Of a stretch of DNA of 64,000 nucleotides, positions 37,101 to 49,714 are shown piece after piece (position 1 is the stretch's first letter; the number at the start of each line of letters is the position of its first letter). A program made the position numbers and the translations under genes. The notes under the pieces are model-generated. The model was not told the DNA's origin, searched no databases, and saw only the letters and a list, made by a program, of their open reading frames with translations. Source of the stretch: Apus apus (lineage: Eukaryota > Chordata > Aves > Apodiformes > Apodidae); contig NC_067305.1 of NCBI RefSeq assembly GCF_020740795.1, forward strand, positions 4,517,626-4,581,625, given 5' to 3'.

Positions 37101-40100
37101 TGTTGTTGCTCATATCTACTGGTCTGTGAAAGTCCTACTCGTTGCTGTGTGTTTTAGTTGTCTTAAATCTCGTTACACGCTCTGTTCTGTCTCTACAAAG
37201 TGAAAGGTGGGTTGTTTGTTTGGTTTTTTTTCCCAGTGCAGAAACAACTCATGCTGACAGGAAAAAAAGGGGCACTACTGCTCATGTTTATATAGAGGAG
37301 GTGGGATTGTAGTAGGGGAGGCCAAAATCCTCAGCCTGTCCTCTCTTTTCAACTGTTTGGACTGTGAAAGAATTTTAAACCTGAGGAAATCCAAGGTGGG
37401 AAATGGAAAACTGAGCTGGAAACAGCAGATCTGGGCTTCCTAGCCTGAAGCTTGCAAGGACAGGCTCTGCAGGCAGGAAAAGAGAGGCCAAGGATGGCCT
37501 GAAGGAGCAGCTCTTGGCTCTGATCACCTGATTGGAACCTGAAATGGAGATAATTTGATCATTCAAGGATATTTTAAAATGCTTTTGGATGGTTTGATGG
37601 CTCCTTAAGTCTCTAGTTCCACCTCAGATCTCCGAGAACAACTGTGGTGGTTTATGGCTGGAGGAGCTGCAGGTTGTTTTCTGGAGGGGAGCACAAGGAA
37701 TTTTTCAACTGACACATGTCTTGGAGGAGAGGAGCAGCCCCAGACCACGAGCTTCTGCTGGGTATTGACTTATGAAAAGCTGGAGCTGCTTCTTCAAACT
37801 GAAATCCAGGCCTGGGAATAGAGATGGAAGAGCTCAGGGCTCCTGCCTTTAGAGAAGGATGGGCTTGCAGCTCCTCTCCAGGGGAGATGGAGCTGTGGGA
37901 GGACTCCAGTGGAGGCTGTTGGCTTTATGGCATGTACAGGCACTTGCCAGTCTTGAAAAGCAGCTGTCAGGTTTTTCAGAGTGCCAGAAAAACCGTTGTC
38001 TTCATCAGGGGGAAACTTGATCTGAGTTAGATGCTGTTGGAAATCATTAAAGGCAATAACTGAAGCACTTCAGCTGCTGGAAAAGTGCCTCCTGGTGTGC
38101 AGAAGGCTCCTTGGGTTTGAGCCCAGCTCATGGTTTTGTTTAAGAATGTTGGTTTTTAGGGGTGTCCTTTCCTCAAAGTTCTGGGAAGTTTGGGTTGGAT
38201 GGCTCTGGGCAGTTTCACTTGTGATGGTGTCCTGTTCTGTGCCAGACTGATAAGGTTTAAAGGACCAAATGAGCCTGGAACTGAAGCCTTACTGGTGAGA
38301 CTGGAGTGTGAGACCAGAGCCTTACTGGTGAGACTGGAGTGAGACACCAAAGAAGAGGGAGAAGTGTCCAGAACCATGGGTTGTGTTTAGAGGGACCTCA
38401 CAGTGTTGGGATGAAACTGCTTTTACTCGGGGAGGTGGGAAAAAGATCTTTCCTCTTCCCTCTGGCTTGAAAGAAATCTTTGCAAGGGATTTCAGCAACT
38501 CTTTGTGTTTTAAAAGGTTTCAAGGAAATTGGCTCAGTTTATTGCCTGGATATTTGGGATGTTTTCAGGGCATGGCTTTAGTTAAGGTTATAGAGGGAGA
38601 AATAATTTCCTGTGTCAGGCAAATCACTGCAATGGGAGCAGCTCAAGTTGCAAAATGAAGTACAGTATAGCAGGGAGAGGTGAAGCTAGTGCTGGAAACC
38701 TGTCCCACTCTGTTTTGGGAACAGGCTGTATTGTGATCCAGATTCTGCCAAAATAAAAGGGATCTGTGGAGGAGGCTGTGCCAGGGCTGCTGCAGTGTCT
38801 CCTGTGAGGAGAGTGGTGGTACTGTCACCTCACCCTGAGAGCTCTTTAACTGCAAACATATGGGAATCTGCTCTCCAGGCCAGCACTCCTGAGAGGAGGG
38901 GACAAGTTAGGTGATGGATACAATCCTCCCAAACCTCCTTTCCCTTCACAACATCAAGTTCTTTCAAGAAGGGAGTGTAACAATGTGCTTCTCCAAACCG
39001 TGTACCCAGCTTCTGTGCCTGGCTGTTGCTGATCACTCTTGTCAGTTAAATGTGGATTTCTTTGTTGTACACACATCAGAGCAAACCAAACAGTCCTGTG
39101 GGTGATGACTGTTAGCACAGGTGGGGAGATGTCTTTGTTGTGCCCTGTTATGAGGTGGCTTTTTTTCTTTCACAGGGCTGTTTACAAGGTTCTACAGCCT
39201 GTGCTGCGGGCTGGTGTTAGTCCCTCACAGCAGACTTTGCTCATAAACTTCCCAGAAGTGTGTCCTCTGCTGAGCTTCTGGCTTGACAGTCTTGCTTTGC
39301 TTTATTTCCTTCTCTTCTTAGGAGCTGGAGAAGCTGGGACTGCGAAACGATGTGGATCTGCATGTCTATGAGTTCCCAGTTGAGTACCAGACAGTGCAGA
39401 GACTCATTCCTGCTTTATGGAAAAAACACAGTCCACAAGTGAGTGAGGAGGAAAGACAAATGCTTGGAATCTGTCGTGTTCACAGTGACCAGCATAATGT
39501 GAAGCCCCATTTTTAATGTGGGTTCAAACCGGGAGCCTCTCACTAGGTCTTTTTTTGGGGTGAACATGGGAATTTGTAGAGTTTTTCTAGCTGGGAACGG
39601 AGCGCTGCGAGTCGTGGGAGCAGCTGGTGTGAAGGGGCCACTGCAAAGGGCTGCCCAGACAGCTGGAGGCCACTCTGTGCCACCAAGGCTGTTCCAGAGG
39701 TGGGATCAACTCTCAGGGGTCGTTCTTACCCTGATTACATGACAGTTTAGTCCAGGAAGGGAGGAAGAAGAATCATTCCTCACTGCACCCACGAGTTCGT
39801 TAACAAATCGCCGTGTTGATCCCCGCGCGAGAGCGCCTGCAGTGACTCCCAACACTGGGAATCATGGGGATGTGGGTTCTCCACTGGTTGATCTCACTGG
39901 TTTCTTTTTTCCTGTAGCTGGTGGTTCACGTGGGTGTTTCTGGGATGGCCACGACCGTGACTCTGGAGAAGTGTGGCCACAATGTGGGGTACAAAGGGCT
40001 GGACAACTGCCGGTTCTGCCCGGGCTCGCAGTGCTGCGTCGAGGGCGGCCCCGAGTGCATCGACTCCATCGTCGACATGGACACCGTGTGCAGGAGGGTC

Positions 40101-41008
40101 TCAGCCCTGGGGCTGGATGTCACTGTCACCATCTCCAAGGACGCTGGCAGGTAGAATCATAGAGCTTGGAAGGCACCTTTGAAGGTCATCTAATCCAGCC
40201 CTCTCCACAGTGGAAGCTCCTGGGGAAAGTTCCAAGGAGGCCACGGAGATGATGGGAGGGCTGGAGCAGCTCTGCTCTGGAGACAGGCTGGGAGAGTTGG
40301 GGTGTGCAGCCTGGAGAGGAGAAGGCTCCAGGGAGACCTTAGAGCAGCTTCCAGTGCCTGAAGGGGCTCCAGGACAAGGGCAGGGAGGGAGAGGACAAGG
40401 GGGGATGGATGAAAACTGGCAGAGGGAGATTGAGGTGAGACATGAGGAGGGAATTCTGGAGTGTGAGGGTGGTGAGAGCCTGGCCCAGGCTGCCCAGGGA
40501 AGCTGTGACTGCCCCATCCCTGGCAGTGTTGAAGGGCAGGTTGGATGGGGCTTGGAGCAACCTGGGCTGGTGGGAGGTGTCCCTGCCCATGCAGGGGGGT
40601 TGGATCTAGATGATCTTTAAGGTCCCTTCCAACCCAACCCAGTCTGGGATCCTGTGGTGACTGAGTTGAAGCGGCCGCACACTCATGCCCTGCATTCCTC
40701 TCGTTGTTACAGGGTGTTGCTGCAGAGCTGAGTGCTGAGAATTCAGCTCCCCCTGCCCTGCAGCCTGCACTCTGGAGTCATCACCTGCTGCTACATCAAC
40801 TCTTTTCTGTTCCAGGTACCTCTGTGACTTCACTTACTACACCTCCTTGTACCAGAGCTGCGGGAGGTCGGCGTTCGTCCACGTGCCTCCCCTGGGCAAA
40901 CCCTACACGGCAGAACAGCTGGGCCGGGCACTACAGGCCATCATAGAGGAGATGCTGAATGTTTTGGAGCATTCTGAAGGCAAAATCAGTTGTCAGCATG
41001 GACACTGA
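31159..41008 (+). CDS. PGPEP1: PGPEP1, pyroglutamyl-peptidase I
   Basis: Five coding exons (31159-31192, 34134-34186, 39322-39438, 39918-40150, 40816-41008) join in frame to 209 residues, the same length as the human enzyme. It removes N-terminal pyroglutamate from peptides such as TRH and GnRH in the cytosol and is a family C15 cysteine peptidase. All three catalytic residues are present at the human positions: Glu85 (VTLEKCGHN), Cys149 (GRYLCDFTYY) and His168 (SAFVHVPPLG). The substrate-pocket segment GFGPFGEHAVNAS is intact. Start MEKPRRAVVVTG matches the family N-terminus. The exon-4 donor is unusual: CAG followed by GTAGAA, and a CR1 tail begins two to three bases later. Introns 1 and 2 are about 2.9 and 5.1 kb and hold CR1 copies and a perfect hairpin at 32226-32251. 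Confidence 0.98.
32226..32251. repeat. Perfect inverted repeat, 11-bp stem and 4-base loop
   Basis: CAGGTAGATCT, then TGTC, then AGATCTACCTG. It would form a short hairpin in the PGPEP1 intron-1 RNA. Too short alone to be a microRNA precursor. Confidence 0.9.
32410..32860 (+). mobile_element. CR1 LINE 3' fragment in PGPEP1 intron 1
   Basis: Plus-oriented. It carries 'gaactggagaaaaggaggct', 'caagttgcccaggggaggtt', 'gaaacttcttcactgaaagg' and a tail with 'ggactcgggtcttttaaggt' and 'accacaacagttctgtga'. It differs from the other copies in the window and likely represents another CR1 subfamily. 5' truncated. Confidence 0.9.
34240..34330 (-). mobile_element. CR1 LINE tail, reverse orientation
   Basis: 'cagaatcccagactggtttt' then 'gaaccttaaagatcacctag' and 'cgggcagggacacttcccac', the reverse complement of the CR1 end. 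It begins about 50 bases after the exon-2 donor. Confidence 0.85.
38283..38347. repeat. Tandem duplication, unit about 37 bp
   Basis: 'gccttactggtgagactgga' occurs twice, starting near 38287 and 38321, with closely similar flanks. Confidence 0.85.
40153..40205 (-). mobile_element. CR1 LINE tail abutting the PGPEP1 exon-4 donor
   Basis: 'agaatcatagagcttggaag', then 'gcacctttgaaggtcatcta' and 'atccagccctc' is the reverse complement of a CR1 3' end. It begins two bases inside the intron, so the repeat supplies donor positions +3 onward. Confidence 0.82.
40206..40665 (+). mobile_element. CR1 LINE 3' fragment in PGPEP1 intron 4
   Basis: Plus-oriented copy following directly on the reversed tail. 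It contains 'ctggagcagctctgctctgg', 'cctggagaggagaaggctcc', 'gaggagggaattctggagtg' and ends 'gatgatctttaaggtccctt'. A head-to-head pair of CR1 fragments. Confidence 0.93.
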
Positions 41009-44000
41009 AAGTGGGCAGGGGAACTCTCCTAGTATTGCACTTCCAAAGGTTTCCCCCCGCTACCGAAGTACTGGGGAAAACGGGTCTGAAATCCACAGAC
41101 CCAGAATTGGAGACTTCAAAACCATAAAAAAAAAAAAAGGAAAATTCCTCTTCTAGAAATTGACTTTCCTTTTGTTTGTTTTTTTTTTTTGGTCCAATGT
41201 CTGCATTTCAGCCTAGGCAGCAAAGGATTCAGACTCTCTTCTGTGAAACACCTGCAAGTCCTGGATTCTGGAGTGTGTGTGCTGTGCTTTATCCAGAGCT
41301 TCTGACCACTCTGATCCAGCATGGATGGGAAGTTTCTTACCTGGACTTGGCCTCCAGGTGCAGGGAATCCATAACCCAGTCTTCTAATGACTTGTTCTTA
41401 AGTGGAAAGGTTTGCTTTCATTTTGTTTTAATGGTTTGTTGTTTGTTTGTTTAACTCTTTGCCCCAGATGGGAGGTTATCACCTACATGGTGTGAAAACA
41501 CTTGGTGGAGACTTGGAGTCTTCAACATCACTTTGCTGAGGTGGAAAAATATTTTAGGCACTGATTTTTCACCCCACATGGTCCAGATATTGGTAGGGTC
41601 TTCTATAATGTCCTGGTTAACTGGGAGCTGCAGATAGAAGGGATGTGGTTTGGATTCCTTTGGTTGTGGAGATCATTTTATACCCAGGATGAGCCAAACT
41701 TGCACCAAGTATTTCCAGGTATCTTTTTATTCTTCTTATTATTAATTACAACACTCATACCACCTTCCTCCCTCAATTCAACCATTTTACCTCCTGTACA
41801 GAGCACGTTGGTCCATGTGTGTATAAAACAAATCATTAGAGGTTTAAATAGCTTTGCTAAAGGCCACTTTTCTCCACAGGGGATCTTGATCCTGGACTCT
41901 TGGTGCTAGTTGGTATTTTGAAGGTGAAGGCTGAGTCATTTATAACTTTTTTAGTTATAAATTTTCACTCCCATGAGAAAAAAAAGGTTAAGTGAAGAGG
42001 AAAATTTCACTTTTAAACTCCCAAGTTGCCACCTTGATTTGTCCCAGGCAGAAATCCACAAATGTGGATTCAAAGCCATTTTGCCAAATCAAAGCTAAAA
42101 AAAAAAATCTTAAAACCTGTTCCCACTGTTCTGTAAACCAGGTTATTTTGGAAAACTTGGAATTTTGCTTAGCCTGGAGTGTTTGGGCTGTTCCTTAGTC
42201 TCCCCCTTCCCAATGGGAGGGTACGAAGTGCTGCTTTTTGTGTGAACTTTCCCAGGAATGAAGGTGGGGAATTGGGCAGGCAGGTTCTAAGCAGGATGTT
42301 GAAGGTGGTGGATGTTGGTCCTGCCTGTGGATTTGCTTCCAAATTACAAGACTCACCTAAAGACAAGACAATATTAGGGTGGGGACAGACACAAACTGGG
42401 CAATTAATGACCAGTAGGTCTCATGGAGGGGCAAAGAAGTCTGTAGTTTGATTCTGATCCTTTTCCAAGTATAGAGATATATATATAAAAAACAGCATTT
42501 TGAAGCCTTTTTAAAATACCATTGTTTTAATTCTTCTAATGATGAATGATCCTGCTATAGTATCTCTCAGTGAGAGCTGCCATTATTGTGTTGTTTTCCA
42601 GTCAGAGTCTAAGTGACAAAGGAAATGCCACTTCTCCTCCTTTAGACTTGGGAGAGGACAGACTTCTGCAGTTGGAACGACTTTTGCATGAAGATTTTTG
42701 GATAAAACTCTGTTTTTTTCTTAGGAAATTACCTCTGTATTTACCACACAGGCTTTTTCATCAAAAGGATTTGCCTCCCAAGTCAAGATTCTTCTCTTTT
42801 GTGTTCAAACAAAGTAGCACTTGTCAGCTTGTCAGCAGGCAGGCAGACTTTCTGATTAGTAATTTATTCTATTTAATGTTTTGTTTAAATATTCGTGGTT
42901 TGACACTTTTTTTCTTTTTTTTTTTTTTTTGCAAATTAGTTGAGCTACTTGTAGGTTGATTGTCTGGTAAGAAGTTTTTGGCATCAGGATCTTAGCTGCT
43001 AAGAGAGGAGTAATTCATGTGTTCTGCTAAGTTCAGTGCTTGATTTGAAGTGGGTTTGAAGTGATGCTGTTGTTTAATTTACATTTAATGTAGTTGTGAA
43101 GAAAATGGGAGAAGATCAGCAGCTCAGTGAGGTGATGAATAAATGAGGGTGGAACCAAAGGGGCTGTAGGAAAGGCTGGTGGGAGCAGCAGTGGAAGCCC
43201 CAGGGAAGGTTTGGGACATGTCACCTCCCGGGTTCTGTTGGTGACAAATGTCTCTGCTCTGGGGAGTATTTGTGCTTCCTTTCAGGGTCCTTGGTGATCC
43301 CCCCTGGATGTGGCTCCGAGTTCCTTGTCTCCCTGGGGAGAACATTTTTGCCACCTCAGTTTATCCAACCTGTGGATTTTCTAGAGGTGTTCTCTGCTGC
43401 TCAAGGGAAAGAGATCTTGAGCTGGTTTCCATGACTGCTGCTTGGCTCAGGGCAGCAGGGATTGACTTTCTACCTGTTAAACAATCTCCTTTTGTTTTTT
43501 TAATTTTGGAAATCCTTTCCTTTGAGCATCTCTTGGAGCTGTTCCTTTCCTCATCACCTGTGGAGCTTCCACGTGATTGGGTGCTTAGAAAACATAATTT
43601 ATTTTATAATCTTCTTTTTTGGGGTTTTGGAGAACTAGTCCTTTTGAGCTTGTCTTTGTCAAGGGTGTCTTGGTGGTAGAGAAATTTTGTATAGGAAAAA
43701 AAAAAGGCATTAAACTAATTTTATTTAATCTGCCCTAAATTAAATATTTTTGGGGTTTTTGGTTTGTTGTTTGGTTGGGTTTTTTGTTAAAGCTTTTTTT
43801 GTTAAATCCATTCATTCCCTTAATGCCCTTCCCTGCAGGTGTGGATTTTCTTTGGCCACATGACATCAAACTGCTGCAGAGCTTCAAAGAGCTGATGTTT
43901 TGTGTGATGTTTTAATTTCTCCTTTCTCTTCCAGATCATCAATTAATAGAATTTGCTAATTTGCACTGACTGGGAGACCTGTTGCCAACCACAAATCAAA

Positions 44001-44064
44001 ATATTTCCATGCTAGGAGGTTCAGGTTTAGTGTTAATTACTGGGCCTGCAATTAAGAAAATAAA
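41009..44064 (+). other. PGPEP1 3' UTR candidate region
   Basis: AT-rich gene-free DNA after the stop codon, with AATAAA at 43138-43143 and 44059-44064. Either could end a 2-3 kb 3' UTR; the sequence alone does not decide. No coding frame is credible. Confidence 0.45.
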
Positions 44065-44854
44065 GGTACAAGCTGGTTTTGCAGTCCTGGGGCTGCAAAA
44101 TTGTCTCTGGGGATTCACTTGAGGGTGGGAAAAAAAGGGGGTGAGAATATTTGGGGTGGAAGAGAGAACTGGGGAGGTTCCACAGTGTTGGGTCTGGTGT
44201 TGTTTTATCTACTTGTCGACTGGTTGGAGTAGGAATTGGCTGAAGTGTTGGTTGAAGTTTGGTGGTGACAGTTGAGTTTCAGTGGTGTGGAGGATTTGGA
44301 GGAGCTCCAGGTAACTCAAGAACTCCTTCATCTGGTGGTTGTGATGTCAGGAGGTTTGAATTTGACTGAAAGGTGAGGATCTGCTTTATAAAACACAGCA
44401 AAAAAACCAAACAAACAGCCCTGTGAGCTTGAAACTTAAAGCTTAAAAACTTGGATGGGACTTGGTGTTCCTCATGAGTTCCTCCCACCTATGGTTCCAT
44501 GGTGTGAAGGTGAACACCCATTGTAGAGGAGCTATTTTGGGGGGTTTTGGGGCAGTTTTTGGAAAGACTTTTAAAATCTGGAAGGTTTTTTTTATTTATT
44601 TATTCTGGAGTACTCCCCAACCTAGTGGCTTCCTCCTAAAGGTGGCAGTAAGTGGGAAAGGATGGGAAGGTCATGAAGGTGGTTAGAGGTGTTGAGTGAG
44701 GTGGGGACATGAGACTGCAAGAACTTCTGAACTTTTGAGAGTTCTTCCAGGAGGGACCTGGCTGAGGGTGCTCAAAAAGTTGAAGACTTGATGAAGAGAA
44801 ACAGGTTGCTTTGCTTTCACCCCCAGGAGGAGGGAAATCCAGAGGCAAGGTGTA

Positions 44855-45172
44855 TAAAACTGGAGAGAGGCCTACAAGACAGTTGGGAAGGGAGTTTTGC
44901 CAAGGGCTTGGAGTGAGGGGACAGAAGGTGATGGATCAAACTGGAAGAGGGAGATTTATGTTGGACATGAGGAGGAAATTCTTGAGTGTGAGGGTGGTGA
45001 GACCCTGGCCCAGGTTGCCCAGGGAAGCTGTGGCTGCCCCATCCCTGGCAGTGTTGAAGGGCAGGTTGGATGGGGCTTGGAGCAACCTGGGCTGGTGGGA
45101 GGTGTCCCTGCCCATGCAGGGGGTTGGATCTAGATGATCTTGAAGGTCCCTTCCAACCCAAACCAATCTATG
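44855..45172 (+). mobile_element. CR1 LINE 3' fragment
   Basis: 'gccaagggcttggagtgagg', 'gaggaggaaattcttgagtg', 'ggtgtccctgcccatgcagg' and the end 'gatgatcttgaaggtccctt'. 5' truncated, plus orientation. Confidence 0.92.
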
Positions 45173-48171
45173 AAACTTCCTGGCTGAATCTTTGTGGGAA
45201 TTGAAAAGCTGTTGGGAAGTGCAGCCTGGGTCCTGCCTGCTTCCCCCAACAGAAAACAAAGACTCATGGAGCTCTGAGCTAATTAACATCCAGTTACCTT
45301 CATCTCCATGGGGTTGTGCTGTGGTCAATCAGGCAGGAACCTCTAATTCTTGGAGTCACTTTCTTGGACAGTCCCACGTAGACCTCGAGCTCCGGCGCCT
45401 CTGGCTGCTCTGCTGGTTGTGTGGGCAAAATGGAGCCTCTTGCAGCTGGCAAAGGGGATTATTCCCACTGGAATAAAATCCCAGGAGTTTCCAGGCCTGT
45501 GGCAGGCAGCACAGCCTCCCAGTGGGGTTATTTTTATTAGTGAAAAAGCTAAAAATGTTGAAAGTTTCTCCCATGTGCTCCAATAATCCTTTGTCAAAGG
45601 GCAGGATTCGTCGCCTGCTTCCTTAGGAAATACATGAATTGTAGGAGAAGCTTCTTCAAACCAAAAGATGGGAAACCCATCTCAATGAGAAATGGTTTTT
45701 AAATGTAATTTGTGATGTAAAATTGCTAATTAATTCCCTCGTGGACATAAGACTGGACTAAAGCAGCTTTTATGCTCTGCCCGTGTCCTTCCATGGTTTA
45801 ATCTTCCTATGACTCCAGCATCTTTTTTTAACTCGTGGTGTGTTTCTAACCCTCTGCCCACTGAGCTGCTTCCAGAGTGGTTTCAGAAACCTGGAAACCA
45901 GGATATTTAGACATAGAAAGTCCCCTCGTGTGTTGTTTGGTTTGTGTTGGGTTTTTTTAATTTTAATTTTCATTACCACCCTGCAGGTGAATAAATTTGT
46001 CAGCGATTAATTTGTACCGAGTAATTTGTACAGAGCTTTGGGTTTTGTTTTTTTTCTTGTACAAAGTAACTTCCTTCCTGTTCTCTCCTTTACTAAACTA
46101 CCCACTAATATTTTAATGAGAGAAATTTCAGAGTTGAGGAGCTTCCTTTCAAACTGCATCCAGAGAAAATACCCCTCGTTGATACCATAACACACGTCTT
46201 GACCTAGATGGATTTATTTTTGCACCAGAAACCCTCGTGTTTTGCAGTATAAAGTGCACTTTTTCTTAAAAAAGAAACACACAAAAACAAACCCCTTGTA
46301 TTCATGTCGGATGAAACTGAGATTCTGCCAAAGCTCCAAAGCTCTGAGGATGTTGTTAATTCTTGGTTGTTATTAATTGAAACCTGAGATCAGCTTCTGC
46401 TCCGTCTGTTTGAGGACAAAGTAGGGAAGAAAATGCCTCCCCTTAGATGGGAATTAAATGTAGGAGATGAAACTAATCACTGCCCTGAAATAGAACTTAA
46501 AATACACCTTCAGGTTTTTCTGTTTCACCAGCTTCTCAAATGGCAAATGTTTACTTGGATGAAGCAGGGAGTGCCTTGTCCTGGGCTGGCTGTGGGGAGG
46601 CAGAGCGGTGGTGACAGGGACAGAGGAGCCCTTTGCACATGAGGTGGGTGAAAAGTTGAGACTTCCAGCACTGGGTGTGACTGCTGGACCTGTTTTGGTG
46701 TCCCCTTGATCCAAGGGTGCCCTTCAGAAGCTTCACCGAGTTGAGTTCTCCAGGTTTTTCTGATTCTGAGACCTGGCAAAATGAAAAATCACCCACTATT
46801 GTGTGTTGTCACTCTTGGTCGGGTTGGCTGGATTGTTCTTTCTCTTCTTGAAGGGTAGATGTTTTGTTTGGACTCTGTTCTGCAGGTTACAGCATCCCTC
46901 AGCCCCTGGGGTCCTCCCTTCATTAATCCTGATGAAATAATGAGTTTTCTGGGTGATCTCAGGTGTCCCCAGTCTCACACATGTCAGGATTCTTGGAGCT
47001 GTGGTTCTGAAGCTGGTGGGGCTTCTGGTGTTTCTTCTCAGTGTGTTCTTGCAGTGCCTTGTAAAAACCAAACAATCTCGTGTGTCACAAAAAGGGCTGT
47101 GTAATAAAGAGCTGGGAACAGAATTCCAGCTTGGGATTGCTGGGCTGGACTTTGTAGCTGAAAATTAAAACCCAAGTTTCCAAGGAAATAAACGAGTTTG
47201 ACTCTGGGCTCCTGGTGGTCTTTTAACGAGCGTCGGAGGAAGGTGCTTCTCAAGGTGCCTTTTGTGGGGTGGCAATGACAGAGCAGTGGTCACAGCCTGA
47301 GCAGGTTCCCTAAGAACCTGCTGCTGTTGGAGATGATCCCCTTGGACCTCCTGGATCCCCTGCCCCATCCCACGGGGCTGAGTTTTGCCATGAAGGAGGT
47401 GCCGTTGAAGCTCATTCTGTTAGAGCTGTTGGATTTTTGTGTCCTTTTAGTCAGAAAAACAGTTGAAAGTTTTTCTCTTGCCACCATTTGTTGTGTCCGT
47501 GTGTTTCTCTTACCTCTTCTGGTCTTTCTTTCCACCTTGAGCTCACTTTTCCAGCCTTTCTTTAGCCCCCAGAGCCCAACGGAGGGTGGCTGAAATATTT
47601 CTGCTGGAGTATTTCTGACGTTCCTGGTGGGAAGGAGCAGGGAGCCTGGAGTCCTTGAAGACTCTCCAAAGCCTGCACCAGCACCAGCTGGAGATCCTGT
47701 GATCCTGAAAACCTTGGGGAGAAAAAGCTGGTTTGAATTAGTGAGTTTCAGTCTCCGAGCTGGGTAATTCCAGGAGGCAGGATCTGGTTCATACCCCCCC
47801 TCGTGTGTTTCTCACACGAAACCACCAGTTCTGCTCAGATTTTGGTCTTGAATTCTTGTTCTTCCCGAGGCAAAGGTGTGATGGAAGCCCCTGCTCAGTG
47901 GTGGTTCCAAAGCCAGCTTTGATCCACAGGCTGCAACTCCCTCGCAGGCCACTTGGGAAGGGGCCACAAGGCATTTTCCAGCCAGATTCCTTCTGCCGCG
48001 GCTCCTTTTCCGGAGGAGGAAGAGCTCCCGTGGGGATCGTGGGAAGATGAGCAGCATGTCTGGGAGCTGGTGCCTCAAACTCCAGCCCCGTTGTGTGCTG
48101 CTTTCCTGGAGAGCCTCTTGTTTAACCCTGGAGCTCTCCTGGTCTCCTCAAACAGCACTTTTTTTTTTTTT

Positions 48172-48440
48172 CAAGGGCTTGGAGTGAGGGGACAAGAGGT
48201 GATGGATCAAACTCGAAGAGGGAGGTTGAGGTTGGACATGAGGAGGAAATTCTGGAGTGTGAGGGTGGTGAGACCCTGGCCCAGGTTGCCCAGGGAAGCT
48301 GTGGCTGCCCCATCCCTGGCAGTGTTGAAGGGCAGGTTGGATGGGGCTTGGAGCAGCCTGGGCTGGTGGGAGGTGTCCCTGCCCATGCAGGGGGGTTGGA
48401 TCTAGATGATCTTTAAGATCCTTCCAACCCAACCCATTGT
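48172..48440 (+). mobile_element. CR1 LINE 3' fragment
   Basis: Very similar to the copy at 44855: 'caagggcttggagtgagggg' then 'gaggaggaaattctggagtg', ending 'gatgatctttaagatccttc'. It is preceded by a T-run. Confidence 0.92.
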
Positions 48441-48764
48441 CTGGCTCTTGCCTTGCTGGGCTGCTCCCTCACCATCAGATGAGGGCTGCTGGAAGCTGGT
48501 TGGGATGTGGAGCATCCTGGCTTTGGCTGAGGACGGGCAGGACCCCATGTTGGCTTCTTTCAGGCTGCCACTGGTCCTAACTGGGAGGAAACTGGGGTGG
48601 TGGGGAGGGCTGGTGCCACCAGGTGGTGCTGCCATCCAGCTCTGAGGACAGCCTTGGAGGTACAACACCTTGACAGCTTCAGCTTAGTCCTGGGGGCTTC
48701 TCATGGTCCTGCCTTTCCCAAGCTTGCAGAGATGGGAGGAAATGGATGAAGGAACCTGCACCCC

Positions 48765-48905
48765 CAGTGGAGGCTGAGCCTCCATCCTGATGTTTGGAAG
48801 ATGTGTCGTTGTGCTGAGGGACGTGGCTTAGCACTGGGCTGGGTGGAGTTGGGTTCATAGTTGGACTCGATGATCTTAAAGGTCTTTCCCAACCAAAATG
48901 ACTCC
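48765..48905 (+). mobile_element. CR1 LINE tail (second subfamily)
   Basis: 'gtgctgagggacgtggctta', 'gggttcatagttggactcga' and 'tgatcttaaaggtctttccc', akin to the 32410 copy. It runs straight into a further CR1 copy. Confidence 0.85.
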
Positions 48906-49092
48906 AGGTCTGGTACCAGAGCCCTGGGACAGGCTGCCCAGGGAGGCTGGGGAGTCTCCATCCCTGGAGACGTTCCAGCCCCACCTGGGTGTGTTCCTGT
49001 GGGATCTGCTCTAGGAGATCCTGCTCTGGCAGGGGGCTTGAACTAGATGATCTCCAGAGGTCCCTTCCAACCCCCACCATTCTGGGGTGCTT
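48906..49092 (+). mobile_element. CR1 LINE tail (third subfamily)
   Basis: 'ccctgggacaggctgcccag', 'ggagacgttccagccccacc', 'ttgaactagatgatctccag' and 'aggtcccttccaacccccac'. Placed directly after the previous copy, so nested or tandem insertion. Confidence 0.87.
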
Positions 49093-49714
49093 TGAGATGG
49101 GGTGATCCAGGGAGGAGATCACTTGTCTGGAATTTCTCCTCAGAGACCTTCATCCTGGTTTTTCCACCCACCACCCTGCTCTGACCCCCCTCCTTCCTTC
49201 CTCCCCCTCCAAACCCTTTGTAAACGAGGTGGGATTTTTGGGCAGCATCCCTCTGGCAGGCTGCTCCTCCTCCCGCTTGTAAATCCAAACCAACCTGAAG
49301 CAAAGGTGCTGCAGAGCCCACCCGTGGCTCTTCCAGCCCCTGCCCAAGGGCTCCTCAGAGCTTCCCAGGAGAAACTTGCAGCTGTGGAGCTGGGGAATGG
49401 CTGGAATTTCCTGCCTGCCCGGAGCAGCCCCGGCTGCCCTCGGTGGAGGTGGGTCCTGGGTCAGGATTTGCTGCCTCTCGCACCCCGGGCTGGGGATGGA
49501 AAGGCTCCTGGTGCAGTGCAGAATTCCCTGGATGTGCTTCCCATGCCAGGGGTGATGCTCTGCCACGGTATTTCCCCAGGCTGGGGCTCCTCACTGGGAC
49601 GTTTCCACCAGGCTTCTCTTTCCTTGCAGCTTGGAGGTGCCTCATTATCCCACTCCTGCCTTCCCGGGGATACTCCTGGATATCTTGTCAAGGGAGGGGA
49701 TTCTTCCCCTTTGC

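Larger units (their letters stand above)
34187..39321 (+). other. PGPEP1 intron 2
   Basis: A 5.1-kb AT-richer intron. It starts with a reverse CR1 tail at about 34240-34330 and has a duplicated segment at about 38283-38347. No coding gene recognised. Confidence 0.75.
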
